Part shown: one piece after another, positions 1 through 7,873 of the stretch | How positions within the stretch are numbered: the first letter of the stretch is position 1 | Layout of the letters: the number at the start of each line of letters is the position of its first letter | Source of the DNA: CAZRUM01 sp964603435 | GTDB taxonomy: Bacteria > Patescibacteriota > Patescibacteriia > Magasanikbacterales > UBA922 | Assembly (NCBI GenBank): GCA_964603435.1 | Contig: CAZRUM010000004.1 | Span: 1-41,335 of the forward strand | Direction of reading: 5' to 3' | DNA length: 41,335 nt | Notes under the pieces: model-generated | What the model saw: the letters and a program-made list of their open reading frames with translations, nothing else | Databases searched by the model: none | Told to the model about the DNA's origin: nothing | Made by a program: the position numbers and the translations under genes

Positions 1-1032
1 ATAGTAGAAGGTGATGAATACAAATCTTCTCGTTGGGATAATAAAGCTAAATTTTTTCATTACAAACCCACTCACCTACTCCTCACAGCTTGCAAATGGG
101 ACCATGCGGATGTTTATCCCACTGAGCAATCTTATATGAAGGCCTTCGATGAATTGATTGAATTGGTACCAAAAGATGGATTAATAGTAGCCAGTGAACA
201 CGTCACACACAACATGGACCACATAACAAATATTATAAGATACGGTAAATCAGAAACAAATGATTATAAATATTCTAACGTCGTGCAAACACAGGATGGC
301 TTGGATTTTGACATAACACTCAAATCTAAAACTTACAATCTAAAACCTAAAATTCTAGGCACATATCAAGCCGAAAATATTACTGCTTGTTTTGCAATGG
401 CACACCAGATTGGTATTGAACCAGAAAAAATTATTAGTTCAATTGAAAGTTTCAAAGGTATAAAAAGAAGACTGGAAAAAAGATTTGTAGGTGACGCGAC
501 TATCATTGATGACATTGCTCACTCTCCTGACAAAGCTCAGTCAGCCCTGCAAACTCTTTCTAATATCTATTCTGAACCACAGAGTGGTGAAGAATCTGTC
601 GAAGCCAAGTCCGATACTCTACAAAGTATAAATGTAAACCAAAATAAACACACTTCGAAAGATCCTCACGGTCGCTCGAGCTCCCTCAGGATTTCTCCTA
701 GAATAATTGCAATCTTTGAACCAAACGGAGGTAATAGACAACAAGAATCTATTCCTGGTTATGATAATAAATTTGTCAGTGCCGACGAAGTCATTATTCC
801 TCGTCTGACTCGTATTAAACAAGACCCGACTAAACCAGAAAATCTAGACGGAGAAAAACTAGCACAAGTAATTTCTAAAACTCATCGCAATGCAAAATAT
901 ATTACTGACGATGAAGAAATAATTAATTATCTTGTCAAAAATACCAACAAAAACGATGTGGTAGTTTTTCTTGGTAGTCACGGCTTTAGAAACATGATTG
1001 AAAACTTAATTGAAAAATATGAAAATTCCTAA
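1..1032 (+). CDS. mpl: Mpl-type murein peptide ligase (Mur ligase family), 5' end missing
   Basis: The reading frame is open from base 1, so the N-terminus lies outside the window; 343 residues are visible. The opening EGDEY motif followed by a KFFHY segment and a WDHADVY segment matches Mpl (UDP-N-acetylmuramate:L-Ala-gamma-D-Glu-DAP ligase, cytoplasmic murein recycling) better than MurC. The C-terminal Mur domain starts near the FEPNG motif. Just before FEPNG lies an unusual low-complexity stretch of about 41 residues encoded by a palindromic repeat (569-692); other Mpl proteins run straight from the helix into the FEP strand here. The stop overlaps the start of the next gene by 14 bases. 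Family call is firm; Mpl versus MurC is less so. Confidence 0.85.
   Translation: MVEGDEYKSSRWDNKAKFFHYKPTHLLLTACKWDHADVYPTEQSYMKAFDELIELVPKDGLIVASEHVTHNMDHITNIIRYGKSETNDYKYSNVVQTQDGLDFDITLKSKTYNLKPKILGTYQAENITACFAMAHQIGIEPEKIISSIESFKGIKRRLEKRFVGDATIIDDIAHSPDKAQSALQTLSNIYSEPQSGEESVEAKSDTLQSINVNQNKHTSKDPHGRSSSLRISPRIIAIFEPNGGNRQQESIPGYDNKFVSADEVIIPRLTRIKQDPTKPENLDGEKLAQVISKTHRNAKYITDDEEIINYLVKNTNKNDVVVFLGSHGFRNMIENLIEKYENS
569..692. repeat. Family A palindromic element inserted in frame in mpl
   Basis: The left end ATTCTGAAC and the right end CTCAGGAT are imperfect inverted copies, with inner GAAGAATC and GATCCTC segments. The same ends and inner motifs occur in the intergenic copy at 16005-16147 and in the copy within the methyltransferase gene at 35170-35265. 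The element adds about 41 residues to Mpl without breaking the frame. Confidence 0.65.
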
Positions 1033-1576
1033 ACAGGCTAAAAAAGTATTTGACGGAGTGATATTTGATGTTTATCACTGGGAGCAAGATATGTATGACG
1101 GCAGTAAAGCTACTTTTGAAGCACTTAAAAGACCTTACGGAACAAGAATTATTCCGACACAAGGTGATAAAATAATTGTTTCCAAAGAAAATCAACCTAC
1201 CCAAGAGGAAACGATAGGAACTTTTGGTGGAAGAATGGACGAAGGAGAAACACCTCTGGAAGGAGCAAAGAGAGAATTATTGGAAGAGTCTGGTCTTGTA
1301 TCTGATGATTGGGAACTCTTCGTTGAACACGAACCTTACCCAGAAAAAATGAATTTTAAAATTTACACTTTTATAGCTCGCGATTGTAAAAAGATACAAG
1401 AACAAACAGAAGACCCAGGAGAAAAAATAAAACCATTCGCAGTTGATTTTGAAAGTTTTATAGATATTGTTTTGGATAAAAGTTCACCTATTACAAAAGA
1501 ATTTGCTCTAGATATCTTCCGAATGAAAGAAGCTGGTACACTAGAAAAATTCAGACAAAGATTATTTCCAAACTAA
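1019..1576 (+). CDS. Nudix hydrolase (ADP-ribose pyrophosphatase-like)
   Basis: A 185-residue protein with a perfect Nudix box: GRMDEGE, seven residues, then RELLEESGL, fitting Gx5Ex7REUxEExGU. The box follows a strand with FGG, the arrangement seen in ADP-sugar pyrophosphatases. Such enzymes hydrolyse nucleoside diphosphate-linked compounds using Mg2+ held by the box glutamates; the substrate cannot be read from sequence. I chose the ATG at 1019 over the in-frame TTG at 1010. It overlaps the end of mpl by 14 bases, so the two are probably cotranscribed and coupled, and a terminator follows directly. Confidence 0.85.
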   Translation: MKIPKQAKKVFDGVIFDVYHWEQDMYDGSKATFEALKRPYGTRIIPTQGDKIIVSKENQPTQEETIGTFGGRMDEGETPLEGAKRELLEESGLVSDDWELFVEHEPYPEKMNFKIYTFIARDCKKIQEQTEDPGEKIKPFAVDFESFIDIVLDKSSPITKEFALDIFRMKEAGTLEKFRQRLFPN

Positions 1577-1600
1577 AAATCCCCTACTCGGGGATTTTTT
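1575..1600 (+). terminator. Intrinsic terminator after mpl-Nudix
   Basis: AAAAATCCCC, a TACT loop, then CGGGGATTTTTT: a stable stem followed by a T run immediately after the Nudix stop codon. Confidence 0.9.
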
Positions 1601-1630
1601 AATCTGTATAAATCAGTCTAAATCAATGCT

Positions 1631-1795
1631 TTATTTTCCTTCATCAACAATCTCAGTTTCTACATTCTCACCATCAATCTTGGTAACAAGTAAAGAAATC
1701 CCACAGACATTACATTCAATAACCTGTTTTTCTGCTAAATTTGGATAAGTGTTCAAATCAACTTCATTTTTACATTCTGGACAAATAAGCTTCAT
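1631..1795 (-). CDS. Small zinc-ribbon protein, LysW-like
   Basis: A 54-residue ORF with two CxxC pairs: CPEC at residues 5-8 and CNVC at residues 28-31, separated by 19 residues, followed by a beta-rich stretch and an acidic tail ending DEGK. The layout resembles LysW, the carrier protein on whose C-terminal glutamate lysine or ornithine is built, but LysW proteins end in EDWGE and here the end is DEGK. No lysine or arginine biosynthesis genes are nearby. A stand-alone zinc ribbon of other function, or a distant Trm112-like partner for the neighbouring Trm9-like enzyme, is possible. It stands alone on the minus strand between two plus-strand genes. Coding status is supported by the cysteine pattern. 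Confidence 0.65.
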   Translation of the reverse strand: MKLICPECKNEVDLNTYPNLAEKQVIECNVCGISLLVTKIDGENVETEIVDEGK

Positions 1796-1897
1796 ATTGA
1801 TATTATTAATTATGTTAGACGTTCATTATTCTAACACAATCTAATTTTTTATTCAAATCAGTGAAATCTTTTTAATAATCAATGAAATCAATGTAAT

Positions 1898-2785
1898 ATG
1901 AAGTCAATTCAAACCCCCTGTTCAGCCATTTCCCAAGTTTGTAATGTTGGTGGCGATGTCTTTCTAAAACGAGAAGACCAACACAAGTATGGCTCCCACA
2001 AAGGCAGGTCTATTCCCCCAATGGTCAAAAAGTATTTCAAAGAAGAAGGGATAACAAACTATGTGATTTCTTCTTCTGGAAATGCGGCTCTAGCTGCTAT
2101 TCACGCCATCCAAGTCCACAATCGCAATAACCCCAGTAAACTAAAACTGACAGTTTTTGTTGGTTTAAATATTGATGGGGCAAAACTAAAAATGCTTTTG
2201 GGTGTTATTGAAGATCCAAATGTAAAACTAGAACAAGTAGAACGCCCAAAGCAATCTGCTTTTGCGATTGATAAGGAAGGTACAGCAAAACTACTTCGCC
2301 AATCTACTGACGACAATGCCCTAGCTGGATATTTTGAACTAGCCCAAGAACTAGATAAAATTCCAAACTTACAAGCAATATTCATTCCAACTTCATCTGG
2401 TACTACTGCCCAAGGTATAGGTGAAGCTTTTCAGACTGAATTTATAGAACAAAATCCTCAAATCCATATTGTACAAACTACTGCTTGCCACCCCATTGCC
2501 GAAACTTTTGATAATGACTTCACAGAAGCTGAATCTGTAGCCGGCGCTATTGTTGATAAAGTGGCTCATCGCAAAGAAGAAGTTCTAAAGAGTATTGAAG
2601 GAACCAAAGGCTCAGCCTGGATAGTGAATAACGAAGAAATTGCTCAAGCTCAAGAACTTGCCAAGAACGGCTGTCATGTCGCCATGTCTGCCAACTCAGC
2701 CCTTTCTATTGCGGGATTAAAAAAAGCCGCAGAGCACGGCTTTAAATTTAATGGTAATGTAGTTTGTCTAGTTACAGGGATGTAA
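1898..2785 (+). CDS. PLP-dependent fold-type II enzyme (threonine synthase/cysteine synthase-like)
   Basis: A 295-residue protein. The segment KYGSHKGR carries the lysine expected to bind pyridoxal phosphate, SSSGNAALAA is the asparagine loop, and TSSGTTAQG is the glycine-rich phosphate-binding loop. This order is that of the tryptophan-synthase-beta superfamily (threonine synthase, threonine dehydratase, cysteine synthase). At under 300 residues it is shorter than most threonine synthases and starts very close to the PLP lysine, so the substrate is uncertain. An in-frame stop 15 bases upstream fixes the start region. The 3' end overlaps the convergent methyltransferase gene by 14 bases. Confidence 0.8.
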   Translation: MKSIQTPCSAISQVCNVGGDVFLKREDQHKYGSHKGRSIPPMVKKYFKEEGITNYVISSSGNAALAAIHAIQVHNRNNPSKLKLTVFVGLNIDGAKLKMLLGVIEDPNVKLEQVERPKQSAFAIDKEGTAKLLRQSTDDNALAGYFELAQELDKIPNLQAIFIPTSSGTTAQGIGEAFQTEFIEQNPQIHIVQTTACHPIAETFDNDFTEAESVAGAIVDKVAHRKEEVLKSIEGTKGSAWIVNNEEIAQAQELAKNGCHVAMSANSALSIAGLKKAAEHGFKFNGNVVCLVTGM

Positions 2786-3497
2786 TGATACTAACAATAT
2801 TCCCCGGATCACTCACCTGTCCTCTTTCACCTTTTTTTGTATAATACTGATCTTCTAGCTGAAGGTCAGTTTTTTTAAATAAATTTTCTAATTCTTCCAA
2901 TGTAAAACCATGATAATATCTCTCTCCCAAAACTTCACCTTCTGAATCAAGCCACGGTACAAGAAAATCTTTTGTCACGTGTGAGTCATCAGACGATTTT
3001 ACGTGGCCTGTTTCAAATTCTTTAAATTTACCTTTTTCTACCATTTTACTAGCACTTTTGGAATATAGATTCCAATTTGTCATAATAATTTTCCCTCCGG
3101 GTTTTAAAACTCTTTTCATTTCTTCTAAAGACTTAATTCTTGAGACTTCGTCTGGTAAATGATGGAAAGTAGCAATACAATATATAATATCAAACTCCCC
3201 CACTCCAAAAGGTAGCTCTGTCATCTCAGCAACCTCATGTCGAGCTTCTGGGAAATCTTCTCTGGCTACTTCAATTTGGCCCTCGCTCTGATCCACCCCA
3301 ACATACTCCACACCTTGAAAATCTTTGAAAAGATGGTATAATCTGCCTGTTCCACAACCAAGATCCAAAACCTTGTAGTTATCCTTCATATATTTAGACA
3401 AGGGTTTTAGATCATCCCAAAGATACTGCCGAGTTTGTGCAAACGGACGAGCAATCTTATTATAAGTTTCTTTATTTAATTTTACTAAATCTTGCAT
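2772..3497 (-). CDS. Trm9/ABH8-like SAM-dependent methyltransferase (putative tRNA wobble-uridine methylase)
   Basis: A 241-residue class I methyltransferase. Motif I is LDLGCGTGRLY, the acidic residue of motif II is in GVDQS, and IATFHHLP and RVLKPGGK are post motifs. Three features go beyond a generic methyltransferase and match Trm9/ABH8, which methylates the carboxymethyl group of cm5U34 in tRNA: the N-terminal YNKIARPFAQTR, the DFLVPW segment and the late RYYHGFTLEELENL. The start codon lies only two bases from the divergent elp3 start, and Elp3 makes the cm5U substrate of Trm9. Eukaryotic Trm9 needs the zinc protein Trm112; no clear Trm112 is seen. The function is inferred from motifs and neighbour. 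Confidence 0.7.
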   Translation of the reverse strand: MQDLVKLNKETYNKIARPFAQTRQYLWDDLKPLSKYMKDNYKVLDLGCGTGRLYHLFKDFQGVEYVGVDQSEGQIEVAREDFPEARHEVAEMTELPFGVGEFDIIYCIATFHHLPDEVSRIKSLEEMKRVLKPGGKIIMTNWNLYSKSASKMVEKGKFKEFETGHVKSSDDSHVTKDFLVPWLDSEGEVLGERYYHGFTLEELENLFKKTDLQLEDQYYTKKGERGQVSDPGNIVSIITSL

Positions 3498-3499
3498 AG

Positions 3500-5170
3500 A
3501 TGAATAATAGCTTAGAACAAATTATTTTAAATATTATAGAACACAAGCCTCAAACCAAGGCTAAGTTTGATGATGCTCGTCGGAAAGTCTGTGGTAAATT
3601 GAAAACTACTCAACCTTCCAATCGCAACTTGCTACAAGCATACCAAAATATGGTAAAAAAGAAAAGAGTAAAAGCTGATGCCCAACTAGAAAGATTTATG
3701 CGCAAAGCTGATATTAGAACTCTTTCTGGTGTAGCTATTATCACTTCACTATGCAAACCTTACAACTGCCCCGGCAATTGTGTTTATTGTCCGACAGAGG
3801 TAAAGATGCCAAAAAGCTATCTAGCCAGTGAACCAGCTGCCGCTAGAGCCCTAGGTCTTGCGTTTGATCCATATGAACAAATACAAAAACGCATAGAGAT
3901 GTTGAAACGTTCTGGTCACCCTACTGACAAAATTGAATATATTATAAAAGGCGGAACTTGGAATGCCTACCCTCTAAAATATCAATATTGGTTTATTCTA
4001 GAATCTTTCCGTGCTTGCAATAACCTAACTCGCAATAAAAAACAAAAAAAATATTTACAAACTTATACTTTAGAAAAATTCCAGACACTACTAGAAGCTG
4101 AACAAAACTACAACGACAAAATAGCAAAAAAGAAAATTATTGGATTGACTTTGGAAACTAGACCGGATGCCATAAACCCAACCACGATAATGCACATGCG
4201 CAAACAAGGTTGTACGAGAATTGAACTGGGTTTGCAAGCTCCGGACGATAAGATTTTAGAACTAGTAAAACGTGGACACAATGTACAACAATTTCGTGAT
4301 GCCATGACTCTGCTTCGTGGAGCTGGTTTTAAAGTTGACCTACACTTTATGCCAGACCTGCCTGGTACTACAGCAAAGCACGATGTGGAAATGTACAAAT
4401 CACTCTTTACTGATCCAGGTTTCAAACCAGACATGGTAAAAATTTATCCCTGTGCTGTAATAAAATCAGCCGAACTTTACAAATGGTACAAATCTAAAAA
4501 ATATAAACCCTACGGAGAGAAAAAACTATTTGAAGCATTGATACAGATGAAATCTGCCACACCTAGATACTGTAGAATCTCTAGACTCATTCGTGACATC
4601 CCTACTGGCGATATTCAAGCCGGCAACTCTATCACAAACTTACGTGAATATTTGACTGTTGAAATGAAAAAACAAGGTTTGAAATGTAATTGCCTACGCT
4701 GTCGTGAAGTGGGACACTCCACTTTATCACCCAACCACCTAACCACTTTACCACCGAAACTTTTTGTTGATGAGTATGAAACAACCGGTGGTACTGAATA
4801 TTTTATTTCTTTTGAAGATAAAAAAAGACAAGTTGTCTTTGCATTCTTGCGTCTTAAAACACCCGACAAGCTCCCCTCTCTTTCTAAGAGAGGGGCTGGG
4901 GGTGAGTTGCTCGAACGTCTCCCAGAAATCAAAGACTCTGCTTTCATTCGCGAACTCCACACCTACGGACAACTTCTTGATCTAGGTACAACTAGTAAAT
5001 CCGCCAGCCAACATAAAGGTCTTGGTAAAAAATTAGTTAAAGAAGCGGAAAAAATTAGCAAAAAAAATAAATATAAAAAAATCGCCGTTATTTCAGGCGT
5101 TGGTGTACGTGGATATTACCGCAAGCTTGGATATAAGAAGCAAGGTACGTATATGACTAAGACGATTTAA
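3500..5170 (+). CDS. elp3: Elp3 family radical SAM/GNAT protein, tRNA uridine(34) carboxymethylation
   Basis: A 556-residue full-length Elp3. The radical SAM part has the cysteine cluster CKPYNCPGNCVYCP near residues 83-96, preceded by RTLSGVA, and is followed by KGGTWNAYP and LETRPDAI. The C-terminal GNAT domain shows RELHTYG, the acetyl-CoA loop QHKGLGKKLVKEAE and the typical ending VISGVGVRGYYRKLGY. Elp3 adds a carboxymethyl group from acetyl-CoA to uridine 34 of tRNA. Two palindromic repeats (4721-4755 and 4862-4908) are translated in the linker between the domains. The gene lies back to back with a Trm9-like methyltransferase, and its stop overlaps the convergent transporter gene by four bases. 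Confidence 0.92.
   Translation: MNNSLEQIILNIIEHKPQTKAKFDDARRKVCGKLKTTQPSNRNLLQAYQNMVKKKRVKADAQLERFMRKADIRTLSGVAIITSLCKPYNCPGNCVYCPTEVKMPKSYLASEPAAARALGLAFDPYEQIQKRIEMLKRSGHPTDKIEYIIKGGTWNAYPLKYQYWFILESFRACNNLTRNKKQKKYLQTYTLEKFQTLLEAEQNYNDKIAKKKIIGLTLETRPDAINPTTIMHMRKQGCTRIELGLQAPDDKILELVKRGHNVQQFRDAMTLLRGAGFKVDLHFMPDLPGTTAKHDVEMYKSLFTDPGFKPDMVKIYPCAVIKSAELYKWYKSKKYKPYGEKKLFEALIQMKSATPRYCRISRLIRDIPTGDIQAGNSITNLREYLTVEMKKQGLKCNCLRCREVGHSTLSPNHLTTLPPKLFVDEYETTGGTEYFISFEDKKRQVVFAFLRLKTPDKLPSLSKRGAGGELLERLPEIKDSAFIRELHTYGQLLDLGTTSKSASQHKGLGKKLVKEAEKISKKNKYKKIAVISGVGVRGYYRKLGYKKQGTYMTKTI
4721..4755. repeat. Family C repeat (ACCACCTAACCAC type) in elp3
   Basis: Repeated CCAACCACC/TAACCAC units, ending in ACTTTACCACC, encode a Thr/Pro/Leu-rich linker. 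The same units occur inside leuS (18705-18740) and flanking the rny terminator (39212-39238 and 39288-39318). Confidence 0.65.
4862..4908. repeat. Family D palindrome in elp3
   Basis: CCCCTCTCTT at 4873-4882 and AAGAGAGGGG at 4886-4895 form a perfect 10-bp hairpin with a three-base loop, followed by GCTGGGGGTGAG. It is translated in frame just before the GNAT domain (peptide LPSLSKRGAGGE). This resembles a widespread bacterial interspersed palindrome. Confidence 0.7.
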
Positions 5171-6066
5171 CCCAAACTCAAAATCACAACCCCCACAATC
5201 ATAAATACTAAAGCTACCAGCTTTAGTATTATATTTTTCTTGTCTATTTTTTCTTTTACAATATGTGGGTAGTAAATAGAAAGGATTGTTGCAATTATAA
5301 AAATAAACAAAACTTGTGTACCCTCAAAGGCATATACCAAGGCGGCAGTACCAAACACTAGTGCCCATTGATTTATTAACATTCCAAAATTATCCAGAAA
5401 AGACACCCCAAACACCAAGCCAGCCAAGCTCTTGTCTAATTTTTTTATTTCCTTTTTAAAACTTTTTCTAAACCCACTATGCAAAAAAACAGTAAAAACA
5501 AAACCAAACATCAAAAATTGTATCCAAACAAAAGCGTTTAGAAATGCTATATTTTTTACCACATGATGAAACGCAACACCATACAGAGCATACCCAAATG
5601 AAGAAACTAACATCAATGGTAAAGCTTTGGAAAACTTAAATTTTTTGTGTCCAGCATGCACAGAAACTATAAAGGCACCTGACACCAAAAAGGCAAAAGC
5701 TAATAACTGATAAGCAGTAAATGTTTCATCAAAAAAAGACCAACCTAAGAGCAGACTAAACAGAGGAATTGTATTCCACAGTATACTTATTCTAGTTGGC
5801 TCTTCTATCTGCATTGCACGGATATAGGGTAAACCTGCAAAAAAATATAAAAATGCACACAAAACTAACCACAAAAAAACTCCCAACCCAGGAAATTGGA
5901 AATCAATAAAAGGCACAATACCAGCTGACATAAGGGCACCCGCAACTACAAACCAAATAAGATAAACATAGGGATCTTTCATCCTTTTGGAAACTACATA
6001 TTTGTCCCCTATACCAGCAAATGCCCAGACTAAATTTGCTGCAACTGCTAAAAATATCCAAAACAT
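5167..6066 (-). CDS. EamA/DMT-family membrane transporter
   Basis: A 299-residue protein with ten hydrophobic segments arranged as two five-helix halves, the hallmark of the drug/metabolite transporter (EamA) superfamily of inner-membrane exporters and permeases. The first helix contains an aromatic-rich WAFAGIGDKY stretch and helix 4 follows an EEPTRIS segment of the type seen between helices 3 and 4 in EamA proteins. Substrate unknown. Its stop overlaps the elp3 stop on the other strand by four bases. It is divergent from the Nudix-glyA unit, and a perfect 16-bp palindrome lies in the shared upstream region. Confidence 0.8.
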   Translation of the reverse strand: MFWIFLAVAANLVWAFAGIGDKYVVSKRMKDPYVYLIWFVVAGALMSAGIVPFIDFQFPGLGVFLWLVLCAFLYFFAGLPYIRAMQIEEPTRISILWNTIPLFSLLLGWSFFDETFTAYQLLAFAFLVSGAFIVSVHAGHKKFKFSKALPLMLVSSFGYALYGVAFHHVVKNIAFLNAFVWIQFLMFGFVFTVFLHSGFRKSFKKEIKKLDKSLAGLVFGVSFLDNFGMLINQWALVFGTAALVYAFEGTQVLFIFIIATILSIYYPHIVKEKIDKKNIILKLVALVFMIVGVVILSLG

Positions 6067-6071
6067 AATAT

Positions 6072-6118
6072 TTGTCTAAAACATGCGATTATGGTACCAT
6101 AATATTGCTTAATTTTCA
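6072..6118. promoter_or_regulatory. Divergent promoter region with 16-bp perfect palindrome
   Basis: The palindrome ATTATGGTACCATAAT at 6088-6103 lies between the transporter (minus) and Nudix-glyA (plus). On the plus strand TTGTCT (6072-6077) is 17 bases from TACCAT (6095-6100); on the minus strand TTGAAA is likewise 17 bases from TACCAT. The palindrome could be the overlapping -10 elements or an operator. Confidence 0.4.
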
Positions 6119-6123
6119 ATTTT

Positions 6124-6525
6124 ATGAAGATAATTCTCGCTTCCGGACCAGTTGTAATAGAGGACGAAAAAGTCTTGCTAAACCGAGAGAAAAAAGACTA
6201 TGGAACAACCCCATGGCTTTTCCCCGGTGGAAAAGCTGAACCAGGAGAAACTGATCCTGAGATTATCTGCAAACGTGAAATCGCAGAAGAAATGGGAATT
6301 AAAATTGAAATTATTAAAAAACTAAAAACCCTTGAAGGTAAAAGTTTCTCAAACAACAAAGATAAAAAATATATCTTACACCACTACCTTGCCAAAAGAA
6401 TTGGAGATATAAAACCTGCTAACAATATAATAGAATGGGGCTGGTATGACATAGATAATCTCCCAAACAATTGCGCACCCAATGTTTACGAAATAATTAA
6501 AGATTATAAAAATAATAATAAATAA
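6124..6525 (+). CDS. Nudix hydrolase (MutT-like)
   Basis: A 133-residue single-domain protein with a complete Nudix box: GGKAEPGE, seven residues, then REIAEEMGI. The size and the FPGGK start of the box resemble MutT/NUDT1-type nucleotide pyrophosphatases, which clean oxidised or unwanted nucleoside triphosphates, but the substrate is not determined by sequence. It is followed after five bases by glyA, suggesting cotranscription. No SD is visible; the leader before the ATG is only A and T. This is one of two free-standing Nudix genes in the window, besides a third Nudix domain inside leuS. Confidence 0.85.
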   Translation: MKIILASGPVVIEDEKVLLNREKKDYGTTPWLFPGGKAEPGETDPEIICKREIAEEMGIKIEIIKKLKTLEGKSFSNNKDKKYILHHYLAKRIGDIKPANNIIEWGWYDIDNLPNNCAPNVYEIIKDYKNNNK

Positions 6526-6530
6526 AAATT

Positions 6531-7778
6531 ATGAATAAACAAAAACTAAAAGACTTTGACCCACAAATAAAAGAATTGATTGAAAAAGAACTAGAACGAC
6601 AAGAATCTGGACTAGAGATGATCCCAAGTGAAAACTTTGTCTCTCTAGCGGTTTTGGAAACCCTAGGTTCAGTTCTTACAAATAAATATGCCGAAGGCTA
6701 TCCTCGCAAACGTTATTATGGTGGCTGTGAAAATGTAGATGTAATAGAACAGCTAGCAATTGACAGAGCCAAGGAAATTTTTGGAGCTGAACATGTCAAT
6801 GTTCAACCACTGTCTGGTGCACCAGCCAATATTGCAGTTTACTTTGCTCTACTGGAACCTGGTGACACTATTCTTGGTATGGACTTATCTCACGGTGGAC
6901 ATTTGACCCACGGACACCCTGTCACTCACATGACAAAAGTTTTTAACTTCATTAGATATAAAACTACCCCAGAAGGCACACTTGATTATGACAATATTCG
7001 TGAAATGGCATTGGAACATAAACCAAAATTAATCTTAGTAGGCTATAGTGCTTATTCTCGTGAGATTGATTATGCTCGTATCAAAAAAATTGCAGACGAA
7101 GTGGGTGCTATTACTATGGCCGATATTGCTCATATTGCTGGACTTATTGCTGGTAAACAAATGAATAATCCAGTACCAGTTTTTGATGTGGTCTCTACCA
7201 CTACTCACAAAACTTTGCGTGGTCCTCGTGGTGGTATGATCATGTGTAAAGAAGCTTTTAAAAAGAAAATTGATAAGTCAGTTTTCCCAGGTTTTCAAGG
7301 TGGCCCACATGAAAATAATATTGCCGGCAAAGCCATTGCTTTTAAAGAAGCTCTACAACCTGACTTTGTAGAATATGCCAAGCAAATAAAACTTAATGCC
7401 AAAGTATTAGAAAAAAAATTTAATGAATTTGGTTATAAATTAATGTTTGGTGGTACTGACAATCACTTACTCCTAATTGACGTCACTCCAAAAGGCGTGA
7501 CTGGTAAAGAAGCAGAGAAGGCACTCGACATTGCAGGAATTACAGTAAACAAAAATATGATTCCAGATGACACACGCAGTCCATTTGATCCATCTGGTAT
7601 TCGTCTCGGTACTCCAGCTCTGACTACCAGAGGAATGAAAGAACCTGAAATGGAAATTATTGCTGATATTATAAATCGCACTTTACTAAACCATACTGAT
7701 GAAGCTGTGCTTGCAGGTATTCGAGAAGAAGTCAGAGAACTAACTAAGAAGTTTCCACTTTATCCGGAACTATCATAG
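6531..7778 (+). CDS. glyA: Serine hydroxymethyltransferase
   Basis: A 415-residue protein, the normal length for bacterial SHMT. It interconverts serine and glycine while charging tetrahydrofolate with a one-carbon unit, in the cytoplasm. Visible signatures are MIPSENF near the N-terminus, the YAEGYPRKRYYGG segment, VNVQPLSGAPAN, and VVSTTTHKTLRGPRGG, where the lysine after TTTH is the PLP-binding residue. It begins five bases after the Nudix stop. Its TAG stop codon forms the first bases of an inverted-repeat element (7776-7862). Confidence 0.97.
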   Translation: MNKQKLKDFDPQIKELIEKELERQESGLEMIPSENFVSLAVLETLGSVLTNKYAEGYPRKRYYGGCENVDVIEQLAIDRAKEIFGAEHVNVQPLSGAPANIAVYFALLEPGDTILGMDLSHGGHLTHGHPVTHMTKVFNFIRYKTTPEGTLDYDNIREMALEHKPKLILVGYSAYSREIDYARIKKIADEVGAITMADIAHIAGLIAGKQMNNPVPVFDVVSTTTHKTLRGPRGGMIMCKEAFKKKIDKSVFPGFQGGPHENNIAGKAIAFKEALQPDFVEYAKQIKLNAKVLEKKFNEFGYKLMFGGTDNHLLLIDVTPKGVTGKEAEKALDIAGITVNKNMIPDDTRSPFDPSGIRLGTPALTTRGMKEPEMEIIADIINRTLLNHTDEAVLAGIREEVRELTKKFPLYPELS

Positions 7779-7862
7779 AACACAAATCTAACAAGTTATT
7801 ACAAATTTTCGCAAATTTATATATTTGTATTAATTTGTCTGATTTGTATAATTTGAGTTCTA
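7776..7862. repeat. Inverted-repeat element between glyA and tsaE
   Basis: The left end TAGAACACAAAT (7776-7787) and the right end ATTTGAGTTCTA (7851-7862) are inverted copies with one mismatch. The interior is built of degenerate ACAAAT units in opposite orientations. It starts in the glyA stop codon and fills the gap before tsaE. Confidence 0.55.
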
Positions 7863-7873
7863 TTTAATTTACT

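Noticed and set aside
1631..1795. Reading the zinc-ribbon protein as a true Trm112
   Set aside because: Trm112/YcaR proteins have a different cysteine spacing and core; the pattern here is nearer to LysW, so it is kept only as an alternative.
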